This document shows, in pieces, positions 33,666 through 44,859 of a DNA stretch of 64,000 bases (positions within the stretch are counted from its first letter, which is position 1; each line of letters opens with the position of its first letter). Where the stretch lies: NCBI GenBank assembly GCA_012656075.1, contig JAAKBF010000203.1:1-64000 (forward strand). The letters run 5' to 3'. The position numbers and the translations under genes were made by a program. The DNA is from Phytophthora hibernalis. Its lineage: Eukaryota > Oomycota > Peronosporomycetes > Peronosporales > Peronosporaceae. Under the pieces are notes generated by a model. That model saw nothing but the letters and a program-made list of their open reading frames with translations, was not told the origin of the DNA and did no database searches.

Positions 33666-34162
33666 GAGTAATGTTCCCACATATGTCCGACTCCGAGGAT
33701 CCCATGGACGCCGGTGAAATACCGCGGAGGCCTCTGCTGCTAACGAATCCGCAGCAAGCTCAAGGGTCTTGGATACATCCAGACCCGCGAGGGAAGATGC
33801 AACGCCAGCATCCTCTAGCGCACCAAGTCGTTGCGCCGTATGGGCATCGACGAAGTCCGCGAAGGACGAAGCCCGTCTACAAGAGGGCACAGACCCACGT
33901 GAGACCGGAGAGGTCAAGACCGTGGCCAGCGCGGAGGTCACTAGCAGCACCTCTAGTGTGAGTAAAACAGTTGCACACGGGCCAGTACAGGCCTTAGGAG
34001 CAGTACCGAGACCAGATAATGCAGTGGGTAACGAAGAACCACGCCAGAAGACGGATGTGGGTAACAGAGTGCCACGCCAAATGTCTCGACAAGATGTCAG
34101 GACCGATGCTTTGGGACGAATCTCAGAGTCGGTAAAGACTCCTCGGCGCCGCCACCAGAGCA

Positions 34163-35329
34163 ATGATAACTTAACTTGCCACTTTAGTGCGCGGTTTTGG
34201 GTCTGTTCCTAAAATGGACGCCGCAGATTTAATTTTGCTCAGATCGTTCATTTGAGACGTTGGGTAAAGCGCAGGCACCGCCCTTTCAAACGCATATTTT
34301 TGATAAAAAAATGAGAATTGGGTGTAATGCTATGGACATTCAAAATTGAGAGCTAAAATTAGGGTGACCCGTTTCGTGCACGGTTTGATTTCCTATCTAA
34401 AACACACCTTGTTGTCGCATTTTCAATGTACTAAGGAGACATTCGACATGAACGTTAACGCAGAGCCCTGTGCTCTTCTCACGGCAGTAGAGGCGGCTAA
34501 AAATGTTGCTGTTGACCGCAGTTTGGATATATCGCTTTTACACGCCACGTACCGCCTTACATTTGTTCCTGCAGGCTTCACGACTTTTAAAAGAGCGGTA
34601 CCAGGCATGAACGACTGCATGTGATAGTAGGCAAAGCCACCTGATGCGTCAGACGTTCACCACATCCTATATGCGCAGCACAATAGAAATTAACCAGTCA
34701 TACCGATAGAATTGCTTTTTAAGACCCTACAACTCGAACTGACACGAGTTGAGGATACAACGTCATAATCACCATTTGTCCTGAACATTCTGGAACCTGC
34801 AACACACACAAACACGTATAGATGAGTTGCATTTGGCGGGGATCCTACCAGCACATCGCCCTGTTCTAAGCATGTCAATATTCCATCTAAAACAAGATAC
34901 CCCGTCAAAATAGATGGACACACAATTCAAATGAGAGGGTTCGTCCTGGATGGCAGTCTAGTTCGCATGGGGACGCACGCAATCCGCACATGAGCATACA
35001 GGTCTCACCAATGCAGTATCGTTCTAGCGTTGTAAATAGGTCCACGAAGCTGACGTCCATCCACATCGCAGCTTGATTCCTGGGGGCGCGCGGCCTTCTT
35101 CGACTTCCTCCTTGGTCTTTTGTTCGCTGGCTCACAAAAAGAATAGCTCCCTAAAACGATACTGTTTGATCAGATCGGTTTTTGATGTAAAAAGTAAGCA
35201 CTAAAGTGGTGCTGAAGAACACATCCAATCAGAAGGCTGAAAATCTAATTTGAGAGAGACGATTGGATCAAAGTCTACATCGTGCAAACAACTGGCACCG
35301 CGCACTAAAGTGGCAAATTAAATTATCAT
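34163..35329. mobile_element. 1.17-kb inverted-repeat element inside the gypsy gag-pol
   Basis: 33-base ends (ATGATAA.TTAA.TTGCC then ACTTTAGTGCGCGGT) at 34163-34195 and 35297-35329 match with two mismatches. The gypsy frame resumes right after it (FDGETGRKVKSGS at about 35333). The interior has further copies of the CACTAAAGTG core and open frames without known domains. TTAA stands near each end inside the repeat. A clean target duplication was not seen. A non-autonomous DNA element is the best reading. Confidence 0.75.
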
Positions 35330-35399
35330 ATATTCGACGGCGAGACTGGCCGCAAGGTCAAGTCCGGGTCGGTCCAACTAGAGGCCCTGCCAGAGATGT

Positions 35400-36345
35400 C
35401 ATAGCTTCTGAAGCTCGAAGAAATGTCGATGAGCAACTTTCTGGCCGATCTGAATGCCGGCGGGATCTCGGATGGTACTCCTACAACCGGAGTTGACTCC
35501 TGAAGAAGCGAACCATTTCTCTGAAATGGACGAGTACGTCCTGGAGGAGTTCAGGAAGCAGCGCGCAACGCGCTTGGGTTCTGAGATTATCAAGATCCCG
35601 AATAACCCGGCTTACACCTTGGTCCAGGATTTCTCGGATGTGGTGTCTAAGGACCCACCGCCCCAACTCCCTCCCGATCGAGGGGTTCGGCACGAGATTG
35701 ACCTCGTGTCTGTCACGAAGTACTGCGTCACGAGGTCATTGATGCCTTCTTTGCCGCCAATGCGAAGGCAGGCATGGTCGCACTCGACGCCCACGTTCTG
35801 CGTTCGCAAGCTGAACGGGAGGTGGCGTCTGGTTCACGCTTATAACAAGCTGAACAGCGCGACGGTGCCGGCCCAGACACCCATCCCTTGAAAGGATGTG
35901 TTGTTAAACAACATGGCCGGTTCGAGCTATATAGCGCACTGGATCCGGTAGATGATACTACCAGATCCTGATGCGTCAAAGCGATATACCGCTCACCGCG
36001 GTAAGCACCCTTAGCGGGATTCTTTGGAAATGGCTGGTGATGCCGCAGGTCCTGTCCAATTCCCCAGCGACTTTCTATCGCTTGGTCACGCAGCTGTTCC
36101 GACCCTTACTCGTCTTCGCGCTGATGTACTTCGATGCCATCTTCGTCCATAGCCGTGCCGAGGAGGGCAAGACGGTTATTTAGGTGCATCTTGAGCACCT
36201 CCGTCGAGTGTTCGAGGTCATGAGAGCCAACAAGCTCTATACCAACATCGACAAGTGCGTCTTTGCCACCGGAGAAATCAAGGTTCTCGGCTGTTTTGTC
36301 AGCAGCGTCGGCGTTCGGGCTGAACCCGAGAAGGGCCGAGCCATC
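35400..36345 (+). pseudogene. gypsy reverse transcriptase, catalytic box changed
   Basis: Frame opens with the RT approach (ELTPEEANHFSEMDEYVLEEF). The RT core has FCVRKLNGRWRLVHAYNKLN, LMRQSDIPLTAVST, LSNSPATFYRLVTQLF and the catalytic box at 36127-36138 reading YFDA rather than YFDD. This loses one catalytic Asp (GCC at 36136-36138). A stop at 36182 and a shift follow. Confidence 0.85.
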
Positions 36346-36459
36346 TCAGTCTGATCGACGCCAAGATCCGAAAAGGATCTGCGTAGGTGACTGGGTTTGG
36401 CCAACTACTTGCGCAAGTACAGTACAGGCTACGCCGGATTGGCAAAGCCCTTGTCCGAA

Positions 36460-36960
36460 GGACATTGAGTGGCACTGGGAAAGCCACCACCAGGACGCGT
36501 TTGACAGCATCAAGGCGTGCCTTCAGTGCGCGCCGGTCCTGACTCTGCCGAACGAGACGAATTCGTTCAGTGTCGTCTGCGACGCATCCGACTATGCAAT
36601 CGGCTGCGCGCTGCTGAAACACGACGAGAACGGACACGAGCGAGCTATCTCGTTCCAGTCCAGGCAGCTTAAGGCAATCGAGAGGAACTGTCCTGTACAC
36701 GACAAGGAGCTCCTCGCAATGAAGTACGCCCTGGTGAAGTTCCGGGTGCATAGTCTGGGCTCAACGCCCTATCTGATCTACACCGATCACGCGTCATTGC
36801 GGACGGCGACCAACTCGCCGCACCTGTCGCTGTGAATGACCCGGTGGCTGCCGTTCTTCGCGGAATACAACTTCCGCGTTGAATACAAGCCTGACAAGCT
36901 GAACGTACTTGCCGACGCGCTGTCACGTCGTCCAGACTACGAACTGGTTCACATTACGAG
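36460..36960 (+). pseudogene. gypsy RNase H
   Basis: RT/RNase H segment with SVVCDASDYAIGCALL, ISFQSRQLKAIERN, VHDKELLAMKYALVKFR and YTDHASLRT; acidic residues kept. A stop at 36835 splits it from MTRWLPFFAEYNFRVEYKPD and DALSRRPDYE. Confidence 0.85.
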
Positions 36961-37103
36961 AGCCACGAGTGATCTTTATGATCGGATACGCATGGCGTAT
37001 CGGGACGATGAGACGCTCGCGCCTATCGTCCGCTACTTCTCTGCAGGAAAAGAGGACAAGCTAACATGGCTCTCGCCGAGGCAGTGTTCGCGCCTACACC
37101 GCT

Positions 37104-37972
37104 ATGAGTAGTTTAGACGGGCTGCTCTACTTCCGGGTAGACCCAGCCGACCCTCCCCGGGTAGTCGTTGCGAGCGATGAAGATCTGAAGTATGACATAC
37201 TTCTTAATGCACACGACAAGCTCTCAGGAGGCCACCTTGGCCGGGAGAAGACGTTCCTCTCCGTTTCGACGCACTTCGGGTGGACCACATGTACACGTGG
37301 GTCGCCTCGTACGTCAAGACATGTCAGCGAGTGAAGCCCGCGGGCCACGCTTCGGCTCCTCTTCAGAGTCTTCCTGTCCCGGCTGACTGCTGGAAGTCAA
37401 TGCGCCTTGACTTCGTCTTCGGACTACCGGCTAACGCCCAAGGCAACACCGGCATCCTGGTGTTTGTCTGCCGTCTGAGCAAGATGGTACATCTCGCTCC
37501 AGTCCCCGATACGGTGACAAAGGAGCAGACTGCAAAGCTGTTCCTCGATGGCGTGTTCCGCTATCACGGCCTCCCAGAGTCCATTTTCTCCGATCGAGAC
37601 CCGCGCTTCATGGCCGCGTTCTATAAGACCCTGTTCCAATTACTCGGAACGAGACTTCTGATGTCCACCGCGGACCATCCCCAGACGGATGGCCAGACGG
37701 ATCGCGTTAACCGCGTCCTCGAAGACACGCTTCGGAGTGTCTGTGCGGATTCTCCGGGCACTTGCTCGGACCGCCTGTCTATAGTTAAGTTTGCGCTCAA
37801 TAACGCGGTCCACGGTTTGACCGGGTTGAATCTGTTCTACCTGAACGGGCTGGGGCAGCCCCAAGTGCCTGTGACACTTCGGGGAAGCTCTGGCTCGGAA
37901 AGCTCTTTCCTCCTAAATGTCGGACGTGGCACCGGTCTCATTGCGAAAGCAATTGAAGACCTTTGTCGATGA
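37104..37972 (+). pseudogene. gypsy integrase
   Basis: Zinc-binding part HDKLSGGHLGREKTF is followed, after a shift near 37275, by TCQRVKPAGH, where one Cys of the HHCC motif is Arg. The catalytic core has MRLDFVFGLP (first Asp), SDRDPRFMAAFY (second Asp) and HPQTDGQTDRVNRVLEDTLR (Glu). The frame stops at 37972. Confidence 0.87.
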
Positions 37973-38779
37973 TAGGCGTAATATCATAAGCCGTGTTAGG
38001 GATGATATGACTACCGCCCAAGATAAACTGAGTACTCTGACAAACAGGGAAGAGGAAACATTAACGTGTTTAATGTGGGCGACTTAGACCTACTTGACAC
38101 TAGGAACTTGCCACTACATCTGGTAAGCTTCGTTGGTAGCATCAAACTGAAGCACCACTTCATTGGACCTTTCACGGTCCTGGTCAGGCATGGTGCGGCC
38201 TACACGATGGACTTGCCAAAGTCGATGACGACGCACCCGACGTTCTATGTGGGTCGTCTGAAGAGGTATCACGATTCTCAAGGCGACGGCCCTCATACGG
38301 AAGAGGAGGCGGTCCTCGTAGAGGTGACGTCACCTCCACGAAGCGAGACATGGTATCAGTTGGTGGGCCAACGATGAAGAATACGGCTGCTGAAACGAGG
38401 CCTGGTCGTACATCGGCTGCGGGTACTACGGGCTCCCACCAAACGAAGGGCCGTACGCGTACGGGCCGTATTGTTAAGGCTGTGCGTAAGCCTGCGGTTG
38501 AGGCTGGGACTGAGTCGGAGCTCAAGAATGAGTCTCCCGAGGAAAACGCGAGTTCAACTCGCGTCGGAGCTCGGCAATCTCCCCCGGAGATTGTCACGAT
38601 CAAGCTCGGTCATCCGGCGATCCACACTCTCGTGGATGTCGCCCACTTCGCGGTGCATGTCCGCCAAGGAAACTTGCAGGGCCTCAAGAGCCCCGCGCTT
38701 CCCGCACTGCGCAACAGCCTGTCCCCTGGACCAAGACCCAAAGCGATCTCAAGGGCGTACACCCGGTCCCGACGTTATC

Positions 38780-39024
38780 TGATCTCATCCACTCAAATGC
38801 GTGCGAGGCCTCCACCGACTCTCCTTGATCGTAATGGGGAGAGCCACTACAACGTTGAGCGAACCCTCCGCGAGAGGCACCGCCAAGGGAAGCGCCAACT
38901 CTTGGTAAAGTGGAGGGGTTACCCCTCGTCACAGAACTCATGGGAGCCGATTGAATGGCTTCAGGTTGACTGCCCAAAGGCTGTCGAGATCTGGGAACAG
39001 ACCCGACGGCAGCTTCGTAAGTAG
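38780..39024 (+). pseudogene. gypsy C-terminal chromodomain
   Basis: About 70 residues at the end of pol: HYNVERTLRERHRQGK, LLVKWRGYPSSQNSWEP, then PKAVEIWEQTRR and stop at 39024. The aromatic pattern (Y, W, W) is that of chromodomains, which guide chromoviruses to histone marks. It sits in the expected position after the integrase. Confidence 0.85.
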
Positions 39025-39029
39025 TACTG

Positions 39030-39620
39030 GCCTTCTTGGCCGAATGCGGTTGTATAGCGACAACAGCCGCAACGCTATACCCGCGCTCGTCATGAGCGCT
39101 GATCATGGCTTTACGCCGGAGCTCCTCCATTTGACGTGTAAGCTGACGCTTACTGATCAGATGAGCGAACTCAATGCGAAAATCACGCTGATCGAGAATG
39201 GCGGACATACTCTGTTCGCATATGAGGCGGTCGATCTCCTGAGGGTGTAACCCCGAAGAAAGACCCACTTCCAGAAGATGTCCTTCGCCGATTAGCCCGC
39301 GCGGTGCCACGAGCTGCTCCAAGAACAACGGAGACCCAGTGTTCTCGTCGGGCGGGAAAATACCCCTTCAAATACGGAGACTCGGCACGCAAGGTGCACC
39401 GCAGGCGAGCTGCCGCAAGGCGCTTCTGTTGTTCATCAAGAGCGTTGACAACAAATTTAGGTACGTGAACCTGCCCGTCCTCTTCGTCGGAATTGGACGA
39501 AGAATCGAACAACGGCGGTTCTTTCTCCGCCGTGGTCACCTCTTGGAGAGGTGACTGAGAAGCAGCTCGCTTCTTGGTCGCGGCGCGCTCGTACAGAATG
39601 GCACGCGCGCTCATGACCCT
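39030..39620 (-). pseudogene. Antisense ORF after the gypsy pol
   Basis: Minus-strand frame, start about 39620 (MSARAILYERAATKKR), acidic-Ser part (DSSSNSDEEDG), then a helical region in a shifted frame (HPQEIDRLICEQSMSA, EFAHLISKRQLTRQMEELRR). No stop was found before it runs into the gypsy at about 39030. The ORF lies tail-to-tail with pol, as does the cluster at 29.4-31.4 kb relative to its LTR. Unknown function. Confidence 0.45.
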
Positions 39621-40104
39621 CCCTGTTGGGAGGCAAAGGCTCTTCGACATCGCCATCACCAGCGTCGTCCGCGGCATATCGGCGGAGATAGGTTTCAGAG
39701 GGACCTTCACGGGCATAACCACGCCAACGGTGTTCACAAACCCCGTAAACCAGTTGACCATTTGGTTCTCATCAATTGCAGCAGCGTTGGTCTTCTCGAT
39801 GTTGCCATGTCGCTTTGTAGATATGTATCCGTCACGTACTCTTGTTCTAAACAGATACATAGTCCGGTGGCTAACACCAAACAGGCCACCTTGCACAACT
39901 GTCCTACGAATGGAGCATAGATACGAAGCGCTCGCGTTGAGTAGTTTTATTGTCGAAGAATACAGAGCACATTCCAATGGCTGGGAGGGTCGCTGTGTGG
40001 CGTTCAGTCTTGGTGATCTGTTCGAGAGACTCAGCGAGCTTTGTCGTTTGCACACGTTTCCTAAGAAAACAGAGGTTCTTACAGCATATCGCCGCCTCTA
40101 GACG

Positions 40105-40833
40105 CAACACCGTCGACGAAACAGGCTCATTTCCATCCAGTACAGCAGACAATTCCCCACCTGGCACTTGATGTGGACCCGCAGCGGGCGAGTCGTCCAC
40201 GAGCAGCAGGTTCTACGGCTTGAGGTCCCTATGGATGAGGTTGTGCTGCCAGAGAGACTGCATTCCTCTGACCAGCTCCTTCAGGAAGTGCCTGGCCACG
40301 GCCTCCTGCATTAAGCGGCTCCCGTCGGCGTTTTCCTGCTGGCGGCGACACATAAACTTCTGCAGGTCCCCGCCTGCGCAGTACTCGAGCATGATGTACA
40401 TGTGCTTGTCCGTCTTCTTGATTTCGTACAGCTTGACGACGTTCGGGGGTCGATCTGGAGCATGATGAAGATCTCCAGCTCGAGGTTCTGCTGCAGCTTG
40501 CGATTCATCTTGTGCAGCGAAAGCGCCTTGATGGCCACGGGCGTCTTGTGGTAGCCCTTGTTCACACGGCAAAGCAGACGCTGCCCAGCTTGCTGGTCAC
40601 CACATAGTCAACGATGGACGCGCGCGAAATGGCGTCACTAGAAGGAGGAATGCGGAATGAGGAGGTGGATGAAGATGCGGAAGGCGCGGCAGAGTGAAGG
40701 TCCTGGGTGCGCGCAAATGCGGAATCGGAAATGCCGACGTCCGACGTTTTACGGGGTCCTCACCCGATACCCTCCCACCGCCGTCAGAGCAGCTAGCGGC
40801 CTCAGTCCACTCTAAACGTTCCTTGTCTGACAT
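40105..40833 (-). pseudogene. ATG1/ULK-like protein kinase, broken
   Basis: Autophagy-type Ser/Thr kinase start. ATG 40833 (MSDKERLEWTEAAS) and a disordered part lead to DYVVTSKLGS. The Gly-rich loop is then damaged by a deletion at about 40580. The next frames give VAIKALSLHKMNRK (catalytic Lys), NVVKLYEIKKTDKHMY, EYCAGGDLQKFM and LIHRDLKP. The next codon is TAG (40213-40215) where this family normally has Gln of HRDLKPQN. The Asp of DFG and the rest of the kinase are missing. Relic close to a MULE remnant. Confidence 0.85.
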
Positions 40834-40982
40834 GCAACTTATCGTCTGGAGGGGAGATTTTTTCAATCGCTGTTATCTCGAATCAACCGTGATCGGCGCT
40901 CTGGGTTTCTTGCCGAAGTCAAACAACTTGAATTTGGACAGCAGATCAGCTGCCGAATCGTATATTGGCTGGTTATCTATAG

Positions 40983-43340
40983 CTATGCAAGACTCAGACT
41001 AGAAGCATACATGTCCGGGTCGTCTTTCTGGCGGCTTTCTTGGCTCTGCTTCGGTCGACCACGCGATTTTTGTGGGTTGTCACTTCAAAAACACTATCGT
41101 GTGCCATTTTCAAGGTTGCGGGAACTCCCTGCGACTCACCCGACGACTCCCCGCGTGATTGATGACCGACTCGCCCGGCCCGATCCCCGATTGTATGCCC
41201 GACTCGCCCGTCTGTCTTTGGTCAGCTTCTTCTGTATCATCCTGTGGAATATTCACTGGCCTGCTAGCTCCTCTGTCTCGCCACCTGAAACCAGGGAGGG
41301 GGAACTCTCATTTCTCCGATCCGCCTCAGTGCTTAAAAGTTCAAGTGCTACATGGCTGTTGAAGTCCCGCTTCTTGACACAGAGAGCCACGTCCTCCAGG
41401 AACGTCATCGCCTTGCGGTATTGAACCATACGTAGGCTTGCCATCGAAACAGATATCGCGTTTGCAATCGGAAATGCCTCGCGATATTCGCGATTAGAAT
41501 CCCACGGAGGATCTACCGTAGTCATGTCTCGACGAATAGCGAACGCTTCGAGGGGAGAAGATTACCACTTGTGCTCTCGAACTCGATTGCCGACCGAACA
41601 GAAGAAATTAACCACCGTCGATTTAGAAGTGGTGTGGGTATGACAGTTTCCTTTCCCAAAGATCTTCTCGGAAAGAAGACGTGATAACATTGCAGTAGAC
41701 GCGTGCTCATGAACAATCACGAGCACGTCAAATCGCGTTTGATGACAGAGTACTTTGCATGAAGCTCGTCAAGCGCATCGTCGGCTGAACATACGCTCGT
41801 AACGAAATATACCCTTCGTTGAAATCGTAGGCTGCAGAACCAAGTACGTACCAGTACTGACCATGAGTCAACTCACATGCGTGCTGGCTGACGAGATTCG
41901 CCACCAAGTTCATCTCATTATCGTAGCCGACGTACTGAACGTTCACGTTCTTGTAAAAATCATTAATAAAGCGCCTCTCTTGTAAACTTTGGTAGTACGT
42001 GATAGAAGGATACATTCATCAACTGCCATGAACGAATCCACCTATTCTTTCAGTTGTTTTCACGAGGCCTCCAACCTATTGTTCGTGTTGTTACCGAGGG
42101 TCGCAGTATTTTGACGCTTGTGAGCACACCAAAGATCTCGGCAATTGTCCCAGTTTTAACAAATAGGCGCCAAACGGGTGCATGACACGTCTCTCATCTT
42201 CTACTTCCGAAGTAGAAGGCAAATCTTGCCCGACTGGCTCCGTTTGATACCCGACTGGGCGATTATCATGCCCTACAAAAGCCAATTTATGGACGACCGG
42301 TTCTGACGCTTGTCTTGGTGTAATCTCCACTGGTGCAGCGTATCCCATCGACACAAGGTGCTGCATGTACTTATAATGTATCATGTATTCCATCTCTGTC
42401 TTTGCATACACAAGCAGGGTTACCACACCTCGCAGCTGATCTTTCTACCACGAAGTGAACCCATAATCACGAAGTGAACCCATAATCGCACGACGCAATC
42501 TCCTCTCGCAAGTATTTCAGTTCGTGGAACTACCATAGCAGGATCGTGATCTCGGAGAAAGTTTGCTTCAGCACTGACATTTCAGTGAAGCCCTTGTCAT
42601 CAGCATACACTGCAATTTCGTCCAAGCGGGGTTGTTTGCCTGAATTCCTCCAACGCTGTCAACAATGTCGACCAACGCTCATTATGTAGAAGTGCATGCT
42701 GCACAAATTGCCCTATGTCAAACGTATCATGGGCTATTAAGAGTGGACCTTATACTTCGAGCGATTGGTTCCGTGCGTATCATCTATCAGAAGAACCTCC
42801 GGTAATTGATTGAAGAGGTTTCGCATGTGCTTAGTCTGGATAGTGATGCAAGTGGCAACCCCTATCACAAATCAGAAAAATGATTAGTTCAGTCATTCAT
42901 TCATTAAATATACGTTAAACAAGGTGCCGTTCGCACCTTTCCTTCCACAGCATCAACGAAAATGCGCCTAACGTTCCCAGGGTTCTCACCGAAATCGGTC
43001 ATCTACCTTTTCAAGCGTTTTACACTCGAACTGCGGCCATGTTCATTCTCACCAGCTTTCAATCTCCAGATCAGGTTGTGGACATCCTGGGCCTTCGGGT
43101 TGCTGTTTGAATTGTCCTTGATAAACTTCAGAATACTGATGTTTTTGGCTCCAGCTTTCTAATCTCGTCAACCGTCTGTAAGCCGCTCTCGTCAAGACCC
43201 ATGCGGTTTGCAGGGTGGCTCTTAAATGCATACTCTGTCAGGGTATGATTGTGCTCCAGCCTGCTCGTGATTCTGACGGCAAAAGCCTTGTTCAGTTTGT
43301 CGACGACCTGGACGCAGGTATTGATCTGTATATACAGCAC
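40983..43340 (-). pseudogene. MULE transposase relic with SWIM zinc region
   Basis: Mutator-like transposase in many broken frames. Order from the right: FAR1/FLYWCH-like N-term (TSRLEHNHTLTEYAF, SHPANRMGL), DEIRKLEPKT, then QTKHMRNLFNQLPEVLLIDDTHGTN, the MULE catalytic start, FDIGQFVQHALL and the later GNNTNNRLEASWKQLKEW. A SWIM-like piece follows with CYHVFFPRRSLGKETVIP, then REYREAFPIANAIS, an AT-hook-like SRGRPKQ and MYASSLSLA, with the stop at 40983. Inverted ends of the element were not found. Confidence 0.85.
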
Positions 43341-43589
43341 AACACAAAAATAGGGATGTCGTCAGTGGGTATTTAACATGGCGGGAGGTGGTAATACCCG
43401 AACGGGCCCAGTGACTTTTTCTGTTCGCGACTTTTTATTAGGGCAGGTATTTTGTCTAAAAATATCTGATGGCTTTTGGGAGGTTTCTGAAATCTTTGGG
43501 CTGTGCACTAGTTTATAGAAGTAACGGGGACACCCCCGATTGGGTGGCTCACAGCCACACCACCTTTACCGCCTTTTTCCAAACTTTCG

Positions 43590-44280
43590 TCATTCGAGAA
43601 TTTCGCGCGCCAGAGCACAAGTCGCAGACAAGGATGGTGCGGCCTCAAGGCAAAGTGTTGCGGGACAGGAGGTTACGTCGCGCGACTTATCCTTCAAGTC
43701 CATCTGGAGGGAGCTGAAGCAGGACGGGTGGACGTTGCAAACCATCGCCAAGAGGAAGCCTGGACGACCCTTACTTTTACATCCGGCCTGGTGGGGATGC
43801 AAAGGGTGCAGAAGGCGTCGACTACTTCCGTGGCTAGGAAGCCGTGCTCGAATACTACGCGAACAGTTCGTTTGTATTGAATTATTACATGCTACATCAT
43901 TATCTAACATCTCTGTGTGTGCTATATGTAGTTCTTCGAAGTCGTGCTCCAGCTCAAACCGGCGCTCCAGGAGATGCACAGCTAGCTGCAGCTGCCCCGA
44001 TTGTTCGCGAAAACTACGCTGCAGATATTGATGCTGCTGAAGCTCGAGCTCAAGCTGCCGCGATACCCCAACCGGTTGCTACTGCCGTACCTGAACGCCC
44101 GCTGCCCGGGCAAGTGGAAGCAGCGCCGCGTGGGGCCCATACGAAGGTGGCAACATCACAACGATCTCCAGTATCACCACCCGCCCCAAGGCCTGCACAA
44201 CGAAGACCTTGCGCTTCACGACCGACTCGTCGTTCATTGATGAGTACGGCGAGTCCGGCGTATTCATGGATTACGTGATT
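43590..44280 (+). pseudogene. piggyBac N-terminal region
   Basis: LSFKSIWRELKQDGWTLQ is followed, after a shift, by PYFYIRPGGDAKGAEGVDYF and AVLEYYANS. The sequence motif is common to oomycete piggyBac-like transposases. An Ala/Glu-rich part then leads to TDSSFIDEYGESGVFMDY. Multiple breaks occur. Confidence 0.65.
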
Positions 44281-44859
44281 CTGCCAAGCCAAGGCATTTG
44301 TTGGCCCTGACTGTCACAATGAATTTTGTCTCCAACAAGAACAGTAAGGAAAGCAGCGCTCTCTATCCGCCGAACGTAGCGACGGGGTAATCGGCAAAGT
44401 GATCCCATTGTCTCTTTGGCCAAACCCATGAGTCAGTCACGCCGGAGATGACCGGGTTTAAGATGCAAAATATCATGCAGATGGGTCTGTAGAGCGATTT
44501 AAAGCGCGACTAGTGGTAATGCGAATACATAGTGATTTGGCGTAGCTCGCCGCCCCGTCGTACTCGTCGCGCCAGCCCAATCGCTTCCCTGATTCCCACA
44601 TCTCCACACGTTCAAGATGGAACACCGCTTTCTTCCGAGCATGATTCTCCCTCGATGAACGATGAAGTCTCCATATATTCGGCGGAATCACGAAGTGATC
44701 GAGGAAACGGTAAGCTGAATGCTACACTGCATATTATACTGCATGGTGTGTTATTATGTAGCATAATATGCTGAATACTGCCGCATCGTATGCTGAATCT
44801 TATGGTGTATGTTATCCTGAATACTGACTTTAGTGTGCTGGTTCGTTTGTTGATGATGG

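Larger units (their letters stand above)
31762..39024 (+). mobile_element. Chromodomain gypsy retrotransposon, decayed, no 3' LTR
   Basis: Ty3/gypsy element on the plus strand. LTR, gag, protease, RT, RNase H, integrase and a C-terminal chromodomain appear in that order, interrupted at 34163-35329 by another element. No second LTR was found to the right in this window. Stops, shifts and a changed RT catalytic box show that it is dead. Confidence 0.9.

Noticed and set aside
34690..35135. Sm-fold-like host gene piece in the gypsy-embedded element
   Set aside because: Similarity is only by eye over about 25 residues and needs a frame change; kept as a remark, not as a feature.
39574..40101. 175-codon plus-strand ORF between gypsy and kinase relics
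   Set aside because: No known domain; overlaps the antisense ORF and part of the kinase relic region, so likely chance.
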